Below are positions 31,301-42,047 of a DNA stretch of 64,000 nt, piece by piece. The stretch is from Craspedostauros australis (Eukaryota > Bacillariophyta > Bacillariophyceae > Mastogloiales > Achnanthaceae). The DNA lies in assembly GCA_026770025.1 (NCBI GenBank), contig JAMXDE010000073.1, positions 103,890 through 167,889 of the forward strand, written 5' to 3'. How positions within the stretch are numbered: the first letter of the stretch is position 1; each line of letters starts with the position of its first letter. Below the pieces are notes generated by a model. The model had not been told where the DNA came from and did not search any database. It saw only the letters and a list, made by a program, of their open reading frames with translations. The position numbers were made by a program, and so were the translations under genes.

Positions 31301-33059
31301 CTACCTACTTCAGAAGTCCAAAGGGTGGGCAGAACGGATCCGGACATCCCGCATCAGCCGGCAGGACACGGAGGTGGCCCTCAAGTCAGTGCTCTGGCCA
31401 TCGTTGTCATACTCCACACCAGCCACCACGATGTCACAGCGCCAATGGCACACAGTGATGAGCGCGGCGCTATCGGCTGCCCTTCCAACCATGGGCATCG
31501 CCCGGACCATCGCCAGGGAATATGCATTTGGACACTCCGATGACATGGGCATGGGCATCCCTCACCTACACACGATGCAAACCATCGAACACCTGGCGAT
31601 GGTCATGCGCCACTTTGAGCAAGATACGGAAACCGGGCGCCTGCTGCGCACCTCGCTCCGACACCTCGAGCTGTGGACAGGCCTGCCAGGCCAGCTGCAA
31701 CAACAAGAACACATCTGGAAGAGCTGGACAGCCACATCGTGGTGGCAGAACACATTTCAGTCAGCAACGCAGCTCGGCATCTCCATGACCGACCAGTCTC
31801 ACAGTGTCAACGCTCCACGTCAAGGCGATGTGACGATCATGCATCTCGCGATACAAGCCGGCATCCACAAGGCCACCCTTGGACTCGCCAACGTCGCCAG
31901 GCTGTATCTCCGAGCAATTTGGCTGTCTGACATCGTCACAGCATGCGGGAAACAGATCCGGTCATGCGTCCTCCAGCGAGCTCGGCTACCCGCCGGGTCC
32001 ATCACATGGCCCAAGGTTGGAACAGTCACTAAAAAGGCGTGGGAAGCATGGGAGCAGGTACTGGCAACCTTCGCGGCCACCGACCGACCAGGGTGGCACA
32101 TCAAGGTCCAGCTGGGAGCCTGGCACCGAGCGCCGGCCCAACGCGCGGCTCAATTACCAAACGGGACAGTGCTACTGCCAGGCCAGCATGGAGTCTCCAC
32201 ACGTCCAGGAGGGCCGCCCACATCCGTCGTCGATCGCACCGTCCGAAGGGCTGGGCTGACGACCACGTCCTCCGGTCCCATCCTTGCCAAACCTCCGCCT
32301 ACCACAATCCGAGACTGGCTGCAACTCAAAGGGCCAGCGGCCAGAGCAATGCTACCAGTGGTCCACATCAATGGAGACATCCACCAAATAGTCCAGTCGA
32401 TCGTGGAAGGCAGATGTGCGGCGTGCAGTGACGCATCCGCCAAGCACAACCACGGCTCCGCGGCCACCATCATACAGAGCGACGTGGGAGACGACACTCA
32501 TCAGCTCATCGCCACCGCCGAAGTCCCCGAAGGGTCCCACCCGACCGACTCCAACAGGGCGGAGCTGGCAGGAGTGCTCATGTCCATATGGGTCGTGACC
32601 GCAATCGCAGAGTGGGCAGGAGTGACCGGAACGGCCACAGTCGCTTGCGACAACAACCGGGCCTTGCAATCAGTCGATCCAGCCCGATGGCCCGATCCCA
32701 AACGACCGGACCACGACCTGTGGACCGAGATTGTCCGGCGCCTCCGCAACTCTGCCGTTCACTTCAGGCCACAAGAAGTGCAAGGCCACGCCGACTCATC
32801 TGGCCGGCAGCTCACGGAGTGGGAGGCCATGAACGTGTCCGCCGACGCCCACGCAGGCTATCAGTGGGAGCAATCGCAACAGAGCGGGTGGAGCGCGACC
32901 ATACCGCCCATTCCAACCGGAGGATGGGTACTGCACGCGGGCGCTACTTCCATCACAGATCTTGACTACTGGACCGTCCACAAAGCGCTCGACGACGCAG
33001 GTATTCGGCGCAAATGGTGCCAACGCTGGGGGACAGCCAACCCCGAGGACGTGGATTGA
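28323..33059 (+). CDS. LINE ORF2: endonuclease, reverse transcriptase, RNase H (1,578 aa to first TGA)
   Basis: The ATG overlaps the ORF1 stop. N-terminal AP-type endonuclease: RIAALNIGSL, ITEMGLNW, GGDMNMD (D230, N232), PIDGIWATG, WDHRTVWMD; it nicks target DNA. Reverse transcriptase: SNDAKGCYDRI (D773), QGLGSAPTGW, AYVDDTNV (D886, D887). RNase HI: CSDAS (D1370), NRAELAG (E1414), CDNNRA (D1443), an HAD motif (H1489) and SADAHAG (D1508). This gives target-primed reverse transcription with its own RNase H, as in RNase-H-bearing LINE clades (I-like and plant-type). The frame is ended by TGA at 33057-33059, but the same frame continues with a zinc knuckle, so the protein is probably truncated here by mutation or read through. 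Confidence 0.9.
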   Translation: MIVSHRRAQSSPNHNGPANTRNSRSDESNPQQLHIGQHTSNKPTNHIRIAALNIGSLPPDATGPKNDDLWQSIRQHQIDILLITEMGLNWNQVPADASLVHRAENIYAWLKPARPTTRQPPPTRDNGGGTAILVHGNTAGRVLSRDNDPEQCGRWASMLLQGKQGIKVRVATVYVPTKSTQTPGTVYNQQAVKAAQRGSNLDPIDLLIQDLQAQIAQWKQAGETIIVGGDMNMDIRRSKITTMLSSEGLREHHSTNISQPYATMIRNQRRTPIDGIWATGDIQPSQLGLTAYDNWDHRTVWMDIDSASLLGPNKQPTTPFRGRRLHLGQPATVRRYTESYAAQAEQLQLLQRATTLRADIGTGPITKNQTQLLEAIDKDRTQAILHAELKCRRVRAGAVPFSPALAKLHWEHQFWSLSIKRRKGHNTKGRTVDKAKKKAGLQVRTIHMTTAHMHKRKNDAWRSYQREKQNAANHRRTFLADDEAEVNNKGQDPTKYRAQLLQREETRAAYRRIKRSLQASGDDAQISIVIDDGPGGQGNLLTSGEDVARACCKNNVDKYSQAWRAEVCQRPLKRSLGRFGTNPAATAILHGVIPSQIKASTHEVLRALQQPTATTPWPREHLVIDHEDHSRGWVRIKENTSSGPSGIHFGCWKANAKVPELALIDAILREIPYNTGYSLRRWQQCIDIQLRKKPGNLAVTKTRTIGLMEGDFNMNNRLLGKQARSHAEAQHTIAAEQYGSRKAHTAQEVLLNTTLIDDIGRTTGLHYAVCSNDAKGCYDRIAHSVFSLALRRQGVPAAPIESTLRTLQSMTHRIRTSAGTSAASYSGTQRHHYLQGLVQGLGSAPTGWLMISSAIIDSMRSHGYGLSLPNPITNESHVITGTAYVDDTNVMQSLPAQTPNAQARLFQDVVDRWDNLLTATGGALEPTKSFWQLIRFKWQKTRWVYNLSAPNIGVFMNSPDGQRIRLTISSPRTAGKYLGMVSCRDGKQTDHADYLLQKSKGWAERIRTSRISRQDTEVALKSVLWPSLSYSTPATTMSQRQWHTVMSAALSAALPTMGIARTIAREYAFGHSDDMGMGIPHLHTMQTIEHLAMVMRHFEQDTETGRLLRTSLRHLELWTGLPGQLQQQEHIWKSWTATSWWQNTFQSATQLGISMTDQSHSVNAPRQGDVTIMHLAIQAGIHKATLGLANVARLYLRAIWLSDIVTACGKQIRSCVLQRARLPAGSITWPKVGTVTKKAWEAWEQVLATFAATDRPGWHIKVQLGAWHRAPAQRAAQLPNGTVLLPGQHGVSTRPGGPPTSVVDRTVRRAGLTTTSSGPILAKPPPTTIRDWLQLKGPAARAMLPVVHINGDIHQIVQSIVEGRCAACSDASAKHNHGSAATIIQSDVGDDTHQLIATAEVPEGSHPTDSNRAELAGVLMSIWVVTAIAEWAGVTGTATVACDNNRALQSVDPARWPDPKRPDHDLWTEIVRRLRNSAVHFRPQEVQGHADSSGRQLTEWEAMNVSADAHAGYQWEQSQQSGWSATIPPIPTGGWVLHAGATSITDLDYWTVHKALDDAGIRRKWCQRWGTANPEDVD

Positions 33060-33929
33060 ACACCAATGCGCGCCTGCTCCCGTCGATGGCGAGGAGGCAA
33101 GCGACGCACGCTGCTCAAACTGATGACGGGCACAAGCGCCAGCGGTAAGAATATGCAGCGACGGCAACAAGACACCTCGGACGCATGCCCCCGCTGCGGC
33201 CAGCCAGAAGACAACTCCCACATTATTATGTGTCAAAGCGCCTCCAGCCAGGCGATCTGGGCCAAAACAATCTCCAAGATACGGTCTATCGTGCGACCAC
33301 CCACCACGCCTCCAGCCGTCGTGCAACTACTATGCACAGCCCTAGTACGGATATCCACCGGAGGCATCCCGCCGTCTGGAATCAGAGACTCGCCCACCAA
33401 ACGCATCCAACTCCAGCAAGCCGCGGTGGGATGGCCAGCCATCATGTGGGGCGGATGGGCAAGCCCTTGGCGAGACCAGGCACCTCCCATGCCCCAGCAC
33501 AAACGCCGACGGGCCCCCAAGCAACTCTGAGACTGGCAGACCAGCGTCACCAACATCCTCTGGCACGCGGCACTCGAACACTGGCGTGACCGGAACGAGA
33601 CTAAGGCCGCTCAGACAGCTGAGAACATGATCACCCTCCTACAGCAGCAAGCGAACCTGATCCAGGCCATGCCGGCCGTGGACGTCCCGTTGGTCCTACA
33701 TCCTCTCTGGCGGCAGCCTCCCCCCCCCCACCACCAGGCGATCGCCACATCAGAATGGGTACAAGCCATGCGGCAAGGTCTGGGCGGCGCATGCCCGCAC
33801 GCCTCCAAAGTGCTCGTGAACTGGATGCGACGACTCCGGCGGCCCGCACACAACCCACCCAACCCCCACGACGGCCAACCACCGAATGACCGCAACCACA
33901 ACTCCATGCAATCGGCCCCTGTCCTATAA
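33060..33929 (+). pseudogene. LINE ORF2 C-terminal tail with CCHC knuckle, after in-frame TGA codons
   Basis: Same frame as ORF2. From the TGA at 33057 it stays open, with an Arg-rich stretch and CPRCGQPEDNSHIIMC (C-x2-C-x7-H-x3-C, first Cys at 33186), the knuckle many LINE ORF2 proteins carry at their end. A second TGA (33528-33530) interrupts it, after which DWQTSVTNILWHAALEHWRD continues to a TAA at 33927. Coding character persists after both stops, so CGA-to-TGA decay is the simplest view; stop readthrough cannot be excluded. Confidence 0.75.
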
Positions 33930-34045
33930 CCTCAACAACACTTTCCTCCGTTCCCGCAACGTGCCCACACGTTGAATAAACGAGGCGGAATAAAAGCGCC
34001 ACCGGCGCATGACTTAACAGTTATAATCCATGTGTTATATATATA
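33930..34045 (+). other. LINE 3' UTR with two hairpins and polyadenylation signals
   Basis: Hairpin AACGTG-CCCA-CACGTT at 33958-33973 and hairpin GCGCC-ACC-GGCGC at 33996-34008, with AATAAA at 33975-33980 and 33989-33994. The element ends in a TA-rich tail (TTATATATATA). Such 3' structures can be the recognition site for the element's own RT. Confidence 0.65.
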
Positions 34046-34062
34046 TGTATGTACTGTAGAGA
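34046..34062. repeat. Target site duplication, right of LINE
   Basis: Exact second copy of the 17-bp sequence at 25615-25631. Confidence 0.9.
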
Positions 34063-34158
34063 GCACACCAGAGTAGTCGTAGACAAGGAGGAGGTAGCGT
34101 GGGAGCAGTATCCAGCCCTTCAATCTCTTCAAACATCTGGTGCCTTTATCACAGCGTT

Positions 34159-34983
34159 CTATTGGACACGCAGATATAGTACTGTGCCCTCATCCTCATC
34201 TACAACCTTGTACAGGTCCATCATGAACATACAACTGTACTCATCATCGATACCATCACTCTTGGCTCCCCCACTGCAAAACATCTGGATCTCCGTCATC
34301 AGTTGGGGTTGTAGAATCAGCTTGCTTAAATCTAGATGAGTGAACATATCTTTCTCATTTTCAGCTGCCACTCTCATTGCTGCATCCTTCAACACCACAC
34401 AGTTGTGTTGATCAGCGAATAGCAACGCATCTATCGTGGTGTCCTCTGTGAGATGCTTGTGGGCCAACTCTGCTTCAAGAACAAGCTTGAGTAGCCAGAA
34501 GCCGAATTCGTTGGCCACAAGGATCAGCTGTTGCCGATCGTCCTGCCCAGTGAGGGTGGGAGTTGGCTCGTGAGAGGCATCTACATCATGGTGAGCGCTG
34601 GTGTGAGCGCCAACATGAGTGCCGGTGTGAGCAGCAGCGTCGTCACGAGCGCTTTCATTGAAGGATATCTTGGCTGTGTAGATGCATTGGAGGACGTATC
34701 GGATGTGTTTTGGTTGAAGATTGGGAAGAGGGATGGTTGTTTGGATGGGTTCAGTTCCATCGTGAGCGTCATCATTCGCGTGGCGATGTTAGATTCCGGA
34801 GTTGCTCAGTGTCTCAATGGATGGGAGTGTGATGATGAGGGCTTGGGCGTTTGCCTTGGTTAGTTGTTGTTGGTCGCCCTGTCCACACAAGAAGATGGTG
34901 TCTGTCCTGTCCTCGGTTTGGAAGGATATGGTCGATCTTCTCCAATGTTGATGTTGGTCCTCTTGTTGCTGCTGTGTTTGTGT
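34159..34983 (-). pseudogene. BTB half of ankyrin-BTB gene, U3 (nonsense)
   Basis: Carries the same in-frame TAA as U1 (34789-34791) and the same divergent stretch around it, while its C-terminal part shares variants with U4 (IDALLFADQ). It also has private changes (VVLKDAAMRVAAENEKDMF) that bring it closer to typical BTB sequences. The 5' limit is where the frame opens. The LINE lies just beyond its 3' end. Confidence 0.6.
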
Positions 34984-35411
34984 TCATTCTCTTGCTCCTT
35001 TCGCTTCAACTGCTGTCCCAACTGTTCTTGTGGTTGTTCATTTGCTTGTTCGTTTTGTTGTAAGCGTTGCTGCAGTTGTTGCAGTTGTGGGTGAGCTGAA
35101 GGCGAAAGTCCTCTGATGAGGGACTCGATACACTCCAGTTGGCCCTTGCGGCATGCCAAATGAAGGGGAGTCCAACCATTGTAGTTTCGGCAATTGATGT
35201 TTGCCCCACATGATTCGATGAGGTACTCGATACACTCCAGCTTGCCTCTGTAGCATGCCCCATGAAGGGGAGTCCAACCATACCTGTCTGTAACCTTGTT
35301 GGCATCAACTCCTTCATTCTGTGTCTTGTTCTGTTTCTTCCATTCCTTCAACACCGACAAGTCACCTGTCCTGGCAGCACCAATGAGTTGTTGGTTCGTA
35401 ACATACTGCAT
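34860..35411 (-). CDS. Ankyrin half of ankyrin-BTB gene, U3 (2 repeats)
   Basis: Same 183-residue product as U1 (MQYVTNQQLIGAARTGDL; repeats TPLHGAC and TPLHLAC) with no residue difference that I can see. The neighbouring minisatellite has four 7-bp units against five in U1. This near identity across two non-adjacent units, while U2 and U4 differ strongly, suggests recent gene conversion or block duplication. The attached BTB frame is broken. Confidence 0.7.
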   Translation of the reverse strand: MQYVTNQQLIGAARTGDLSVLKEWKKQNKTQNEGVDANKVTDRYGWTPLHGACYRGKLECIEYLIESCGANINCRNYNGWTPLHLACRKGQLECIESLIRGLSPSAHPQLQQLQQRLQQNEQANEQPQEQLGQQLKRKEQENEHKHSSNKRTNINIGEDRPYPSKPRTGQTPSSCVDRATNNN

Positions 35412-36011
35412 TTCGAGAGGATGGTCGATGGTTGCTGGACGATAGACGTTGGACGTTGGACGTTGGACGTTGAGGTTGGATTGACTGTCGAGGAAGTGTG
35501 GAGTTCGAGCAACCCATGACATGTGTGTTGTTGATGTGCTCGATTGTGGGGTTGAGCAGTGTGTGCGGTTGCCTCGTTTCAATGTTCTCCCGTTTCTCTC
35601 CTCGTTTCTCTGTTTGTCTACTTCTTGATCGCACCCTGGTTTGGGAGAGGGCACCAGCGCTGTCCGGAGAGTGCGGATCCTTCCTTTTGCTGACTACGAA
35701 CTGGCGCACACAACAACGAGAAGAAGGAACAGAACACGACACACGCCCCACAAGATCGCCGTTGCGAACACGAGAACACCACAAATGGGAATCGTGGATT
35801 CTCGCTTCACCACTTTTGCGCGTGCTGAGATGTTCCCAATTTCACGAATTCTGTGTGTCAATGAAGTACTTTATTAGCTTCTTTCATGAGAAGGACACGT
35901 CAGAAAGGCGTTCAAATGAGATCTCTGATCGTCAACTCGAAACAACCACGAAAGTGATGATGACGCCAACAGCGATGATGTGATGGAGGGAGCACCAAGA
36001 TGATCACAATC

Positions 36012-36197
36012 TCAATTGCAACCATCGCACGTCACGATGTACGCGTATCCCCCAAGGAGTCCAATCGGCAACATGGTTGCCTGAGAACCGCACATGGGAT
36101 ATGCGCGATGTGTTGTACTACTACGAGTACGCATGAAGGCGGTGGATTGAACGATCGTGTTCCCAACAGGTTTGACCAGCAAGTCATTGGTGCTCCT
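36012..36197 (-). pseudogene. Interrupted host gene, 3' fragment, U3
   Basis: 61 codons plus stop next to the Copia-A 3' LTR, same protein sequence as the U1 fragment (RSTNDLLVKPVGNTIVQ). Not recognised. Confidence 0.55.
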
Positions 36198-36362
36198 TGT
36201 CAAAGTGCACAAGTAACTACTGTAGACGTATTGGCCCGTTGTTGCGTGCCCTGGTCGGAGCTCTTGTTCTTTTATTGTGAGTTGTCCGAAGACAAACCCC
36301 CGACCAGTATTTGTGACTAATATGATTAGTAAAGAGGTAAGAAGGTACAGAGAAAGTTGTCA
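36198..36362 (-). repeat. 3' LTR of Copia-A U3
   Basis: 165 bp, TGACA...TGTCA, with the 3'-LTR-specific CAATAAAAG variant. Confidence 0.92.
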
Positions 36363-39300
36363 CGCCCCTTGATCTCGAGGTAGACCCGGATAGAAGAGAG
36401 CGGTGACAAGAAGTGTTAGTTGCGGCCTCACCAATGCCTTGGTGAGCATATCAGCGAAGTTGTGGACCGATGGGACGTGTACTGGAACCAGTATCCCGGC
36501 GCCGACGGCCTCACGGACTCGATGGAATGAGATGGCCACATGCTTCTTTTGCAGCAGGCTGTCTGCGATGGTCGTGTTCGAGATTACCGCATTGTTGTCA
36601 CAGAATGTGACCGTGGGTGATTTGATGCGTACTCCCAGCGATCGGAGCACGTATCGTAGTGCAATGATTTCCTCCGTCACTGATCGCATAGCGTTGAATT
36701 CCGCGCCGTACGTTGACGTGGTAACCGATGTTTGCCTCTTGCTCGTGAAGTACACAGGGGTCCTGCCAAGGAATAGTATGATCCCAGTGTTGGATCGCCA
36801 TGTGACGAGATTGTGTGCGTGGTCCGCATCGACGAATGCATACATAGGCAGTTCCGGGTAAATCGGCTTGGGCGATCGGTCGTCGATGTCCTCCGCTGCC
36901 TCAGGATACTCTTCTTTCATTTGCGCCACCAACTCTGGGTTGGAAGGCGTCGAGTTGAAGTTGTCGAGTATCATGGGCCTGAAGTCGACTTGCGTTCTGA
37001 GTGTGGACTTTCCTTTGAGGTAGCCCCAGATCTTGAGTGCTCGCACAAGATGTCCTTTTCGTGGTGATGCAGTGAAGCGAGAAAGTGAAGAAGTTGCAAA
37101 GGCGACGTCAAAACGTCCAAGTTGAACGACCCAGTTCAGCATGCCGATATGCTGCTGGAACTGCTGGTGTTCATCAGGTGTTAGTAGTTCGGTATCGTCC
37201 GTCTCCGGATGATCCTTGTTGCGCATCGGTACTTGCTGTTCGTGCAGCTTGCCATGTTGTCGCTTGACTTTGTCCAGCGCGTTGGCGATGTACTTGTTGC
37301 ATCCAACGCTCCATTTGCCCTTGGCATTCCTGGAGTAGTCGTTGCCCAGATAGTATTTGGGTGGTCCAATGTCTTTGATCGTGTAGACTTGTTGGATGGA
37401 CTTCATGTATTGATCGGGATCCTTGGCCACAATCTTGAAGTTGTCGACATGCGTGCAGATGTAATCGTAGCCAGTGTCGTCTCTGAGCTTGATCCATACA
37501 TCTTGGTCGTGACGTGATGGGGAGAACCCCATGGATGAGAGTGTGTTCGCGAAGTGAGCGTGGAATCGTTGTGCACTCGATCTGAGTCCATACAGCGCCT
37601 TCTTGAGTACGATTGTTTGGCCCTCACGGTGGTCGAATTCCTTTCCGGCTCTCGCGTAGATTCTCTCGTTGGTGTATGCGTTGACGAATGCATTGCCCAC
37701 ATCGCCGCATAATTGCTTCAGCTTGTTGGCGTCCGCGATGACGTCGAGTATCCAAACACTGGTGGACTTCACTGTGGACGAGTATACTCTGATGTTGTCA
37801 GCGAGTTCGATGAGATGACCTCCGGCGACCAGACGCCCCTTGCGTTGCAGATCTTGTTTGACTGTGAAGATTAGCCGTAGCTTTGTGCTCTGGTAGTCCG
37901 AGGAAGGTTGATGAGTGGATGGGTGAAATTCGAAGCAGTCGAGCTCGATGAGAGCATCGATCTCCTTCTTGGCTGCGTCGCGCCAAAGTGTATCTCCATT
38001 CGCTTTGTCGAGTTGGAGTGCGTGCTTCATGTTGCATGGCACTTCCACTCCGTACTGGAACACGGTGGCAAAGAAGTAATTCTTTGGTTTCTTCTTCCCT
38101 GACCGTATGCGTCTCAGTATGGATATGTTGTCGTCGTCATCAATTGTGAATTGGTGCGTGCGCTCGATGCGTTGCATGCGTCGTCGGATCGCTCGCACGG
38201 CGTGCTTTGCCCATTTCAGCATTGTTGTCGATTGCCGATTGTGTCGGTCATGCCGTTTCGGTTCGTTCGCGATGATGTATCTCGCTATGATCTCAGGATG
38301 GTCTGCCCTCAGGATATCGTATCTGAACCATTGTGTCTCGTCGTTGTCCCATTTCACGTTGAGATGAAGATGTCCGTCTCTGAATGAATGGCCTGCGACA
38401 GATGTGATGGCTGGATCGTTCGTTTCGTCTTTTGTGATCTGATTCTGGAACATTTCGTCATGCTCGCGCTCAGCCAGAGTGTCGATGCGCCCCTGAATCC
38501 GCTGCTTGGGTGGATATGGGATCCTCACCGGCTCGTAGTCATCGGATTCGTCCGAGATGTTGCCAGTGGAGCGATCATCGTCCCCGTCGTCGTCGGATAT
38601 TGCGCCCGTGGGCCCGCTGTCGCGGTCGTCGTTGTCGTCGGCGACGACATTTGGCTGACCGAACCATTGGTCTTCATTGGGAGTGCTGTTTTCATTTACC
38701 GCGACGCCCCTGACCTCCGGTGGTCCTGTTTCAGGAATGCGAGCTGCCGCCCCTGACCGCACGGCAATTGCGTCGATGGCCTCTCGGACCTGTCGAGCAA
38801 GCTGCGCCAGCATAGTCTTGGTTCGCGCCCGCTGTCCCGATTCGCCATTGGTTTGATAGTGTATCAGATCGAGGCGTGCGATTCGTTGCACTTCCTCGTC
38901 GGTAATGCGCGGTGCACTTGCGTCGTCCGCGATTCGTGGTTTTACGATGTTGCGCACCAGGGCCGTGCCCTTGGTTACGTCTTCGCCTTTTGGCGACCAA
39001 ATGTAATAGGTGAAAGGGTCCCCATGGTCCCATGCAATCCCCAAGAAATGCCCAGGCTTGAATGGATGGTGTGGGAACTTCGTCATCGGCTCAAAATACC
39101 AGATTGGCTGAAAGAACGTGAATCGGAACATGGAGATGTCTAGTGTGTTGCCCTGTAGCATCTCAATTGGGGTGCGCCACTGAATGCTTTCTTTGGCCAT
39201 GTAGTTCCATACGTTGATAGCATGCTGCACTGCGTGACACCAAAATGTGAGCGGTGCAGTTGCGGCCCAGAGCATCTGGTATGCGTGTCGCTTGATGCTC

Positions 39301-40440
39301 CCGATGGCTCGTTCTGCGCGGTTCTGGTTCTGGTTCATTGGAGCAGTGAAGGAGTGCTTGATCATGTAGCGCGTAGTGATGGCCTTCCATGCCTTTTCCT
39401 GCCTGAACCTGTGAGTTGTCCGAGATGAGTAGATCCGGTGCCCCGACCTGCACAATGAATTCCGTCAGCGCCCCTGGCGCCATCGCTTCCCTTCGGAGCG
39501 GCTTGGCCCAGATGAACTTGGATTCGCTGTGTGTGAAGAGTTGGATGCATCAGTATTGTCGGATGGATGGGACCGTGGAGAAAAATGGACCTGTGTCCAC
39601 CCTTCCCTTGATTCGGTATGGTTGCAATGCACCTGCTTGCTGTGCTCGATACTGCCTTGGGATGAGTCGTGACTCGGCCTCGATGGGTGTGTCGGCCAGC
39701 TGGGTGGATGCTTCCTTGGTCTTCGCCACCACTTGTGGTGGGAGATGTTGGAATACTTTGTCGAAGTCGACATGTGTGAGGGATCGCCTGAGGCGTCGGT
39801 GCCTGTCGCAAATCGTGATGTGCGCGGCTTGGGTGAGCTCGTGAGCTGTTGGTCTGCGGATTGGGATGCGTAGGGTATTGCCGTCATGGTTCGCCAGTGG
39901 GATGCTGATGTCGCCAGACGATATCCGTTGCTGCCCGTCATGTTGTCGAAGTCTGTCGTATACGCGTACTCCGGAGGCTCGCATGTGGTGCGTGTTGAAT
40001 AGCGACTCCATCTGCCGTGGATGCTTGTCAAGAGCCACGAAGAACGCCTTGATGAGAATCACTCCGCCTTGCGGCGAATCGTATGCTGCCACTGCGTCAA
40101 CCATTGCAAACGCTTCGACCGGTGAATCCACGGTCGCGCCGCGAGCGTGGAACTTCTGCGGATGCTGTCGGGTCACTTCCCATCCAGACTCGTGTACAAT
40201 GTCGCCGTCCGCCCCTGAGTCTAGAATGATATAGCCGTGGCTACTATTCGATACTTTTGCCCGTCGAATCGTGTGCTCTGTATGTGGGTGGGTTGTGCTG
40301 TGACGCGACACTTGTAGCGTATCCGGGGCCCTGGCCGCCGGCTTACTCTCCGCAGTATCACTCTCCAGTTTGGTATTCTCCCGATCCTTGATACGAATGC
40401 TGACTCCCAATTGACGGCGTGTGACGGCCGCCGGTGGTTG
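36360..40440 (-). pseudogene. Copia-A pol, U3 (nonsense, frameshift, RT active site changed)
   Basis: Protease part open from the gag stop to a TGA at 39550-39552 (CGA elsewhere). After it, the integrase frame is broken near 39395 by one inserted base (CCTTTTCC where U4 has CCTTGCC). The rest, about 1,000 codons, is open to the LTR-borne TGA. The RT box reads THVDNF, not THVDDF (near 37440), removing a metal-binding Asp, so this RT should be inactive even if translated. The change is G to A at a CpG. Confidence 0.88.
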
Positions 40441-41829
40441 TCAGGTACTGTTGTCACACGGTCCGTACTTCTTGACACGATCGGTCTTGTTGCCGAATCT
40501 CGCGCGCTTGTTGGACTTGCGCTGAGCTTGTTGCTCCTGGGTTTTGGCGAACTCAGCAGGCTTAGCGCGTTTGAGCGCAGCCTCACCCATGAGCTCGCCG
40601 GTGCTGCGGAAGTGGCGTGAAGACTCCACCACGAGCACTTGTGCTGCGGGAGGGAGGCTTTGGAATACCACATCCGGCAGACGATAATGAGAGGACTTCT
40701 TGCGGTCACCGGATGTCTTGTCGAATGATCGCTTGCGGTCGGGACGACTGTCCTTCTGGTGCATGTGTCGGCTGCGTCCTGGGGACTTGTCGAGGTCGGC
40801 GTTGGCGAGGATCTTGTCATGGCGCATGAGCGTCTCGCGGACCCAGGAGAAGGACTCCTTGGTCTGCTGTAGGCTTGTGATCACGCTGGCAAATCGCTCG
40901 TCGCGGATGCTGCGGAAAAACCTTGCGATCTTCTCCTGATCGTTCATTGGCTTGCCATTGTCCTCGATTGCATGGAGGGACATTGAGAAGTCGTTGACGA
41001 AAGTCCCAAAGGAACTGTCGCCAGAGTATATGAGCTTGGAGAGTCTTGCCTCCTCCTCTGCCACGATGCCGGCCTGATTCTTGGCAGACTCGTAGATGCG
41101 AATGAGAGATTGGAAGGCGGCGTGGCCACTGGGTTCCTCTGCTGTGACAATGTACTGCACGTCTCCCTTGCAGGTTTTGGAGCGGAGCACTGCGTAGAAC
41201 TGAGCGTCCACTGATGCGCGGTAGTGCGATGTTTTCTCTTGCAGCATGTAGTCCGCGAATTTGGAGGTGACCAGCTGTCACATGAAGTCCGTCTTCCATT
41301 GGTACCACTCAATGTTGAGACCGCTGAATGTCTCAGCCTCCGGCATGGTGATCTTATCGTATTTCCATCCGGTTGGCGTCGATGGTGATCGACTAAGTTC
41401 CTGCTGGCGCCGTGGCAAGTGCACCACAACCTCACGGCTTGCAGCCTCAGTGAGTTTGCGGCTTGCTGCCTTGATGTCTGCCTCCAATTGCAGTTGGATT
41501 GCTTTGAGCACGACAGGAGTCTTGATGGAGGGCACTGTGTACCCAGAGGACTTGATGAACTTGTTGATTGCGTCCCAGTCAGTAGCTTGATCAACCTGGC
41601 GCTCCTTGGCGAAGGCGAAGATGTGGAGGATGTTCTCAATGTTGATTGAGGTGAGTGTTGGCGAAAGAGACAGCACCTGGATGATGTTCTTCTCCGGACT
41701 CTGGATGGCGCGTTCGATCCTGCCAAGCTTCTTGCGGATGAACTCCATGTCATCGTCTTCGAGCTCAACAAGCTCAATGAGCTCCTTGATGACGGTCGTC
41801 CAGGTACGGTTGTTGATTGGTCTTGCCAT
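40441..41829 (-). pseudogene. Copia-A gag, U3 (one nonsense codon)
   Basis: Starts at ATG 41829 (MARPINN). A TGA at 41278-41280 stands where U4 has CGA, U1 CGG and U2 TGG. The gag end is TGA here, not TAA, still followed by CAA CCA, so a stop has been kept at this position. Confidence 0.85.
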
Positions 41830-41882
41830 GGTGGTTGGTATTGTAACGTGATAAGCTTGATGGTAGATCACGACTCTTAATC

Positions 41883-42047
41883 TGTCAAAGTGCACAAGTA
41901 ACTACTGTAGATGTATTGGCCCGTTGTTGCGTGCCCTGGTCGGAGCTCTTGTTCTTTATTTGTGAGTTGTCCGAAGACAAACCCCTGATCAGTATTTGTG
42001 ACTAATATGATTAGTAAAGAGGTAAGAAGGTACAGAGAAAGTTGTCA
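41883..42047 (-). repeat. 5' LTR of Copia-A U3
   Basis: 165 bp, with the 5'-LTR-specific AAATAAAG variant. The primer-binding site lies at 41871-41882. Confidence 0.92.

Larger units (their letters stand above)
25632..34045 (+). mobile_element. Full-length non-LTR retrotransposon (LINE) with two ORFs
   Basis: 8.4 kb inserted between ORF-A of U2 and the BTB gene of U3. It is bounded by a perfect 17-bp target duplication. An 85-bp 5' leader begins close to a 12-bp palindrome (TCGGAATTCCGA), then ORF1, ORF2 with AP-type endonuclease, RT and RNase H, and a short 3' UTR ending in a TA-rich tail and not poly(A). Base composition is clearly more A- and C-rich on the coding strand than its neighbours. 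The full length and perfect duplication point to a recent insertion. Confidence 0.93.
36198..42047 (-). mobile_element. Copia-A element, U3 (5,850 bp)
   Basis: Same flanks and layout as U1. The most decayed copy: nonsense codons in gag and before integrase, a one-base insertion in integrase and a lost catalytic Asp in RT. Confidence 0.95.

Noticed and set aside
28529-31543. Large plus-strand ORFs in other frames within LINE ORF2 (235 and 506 residues)
   Set aside because: They are shadows of the strong A/C-rich codon bias of ORF2, which carries all the enzyme motifs.
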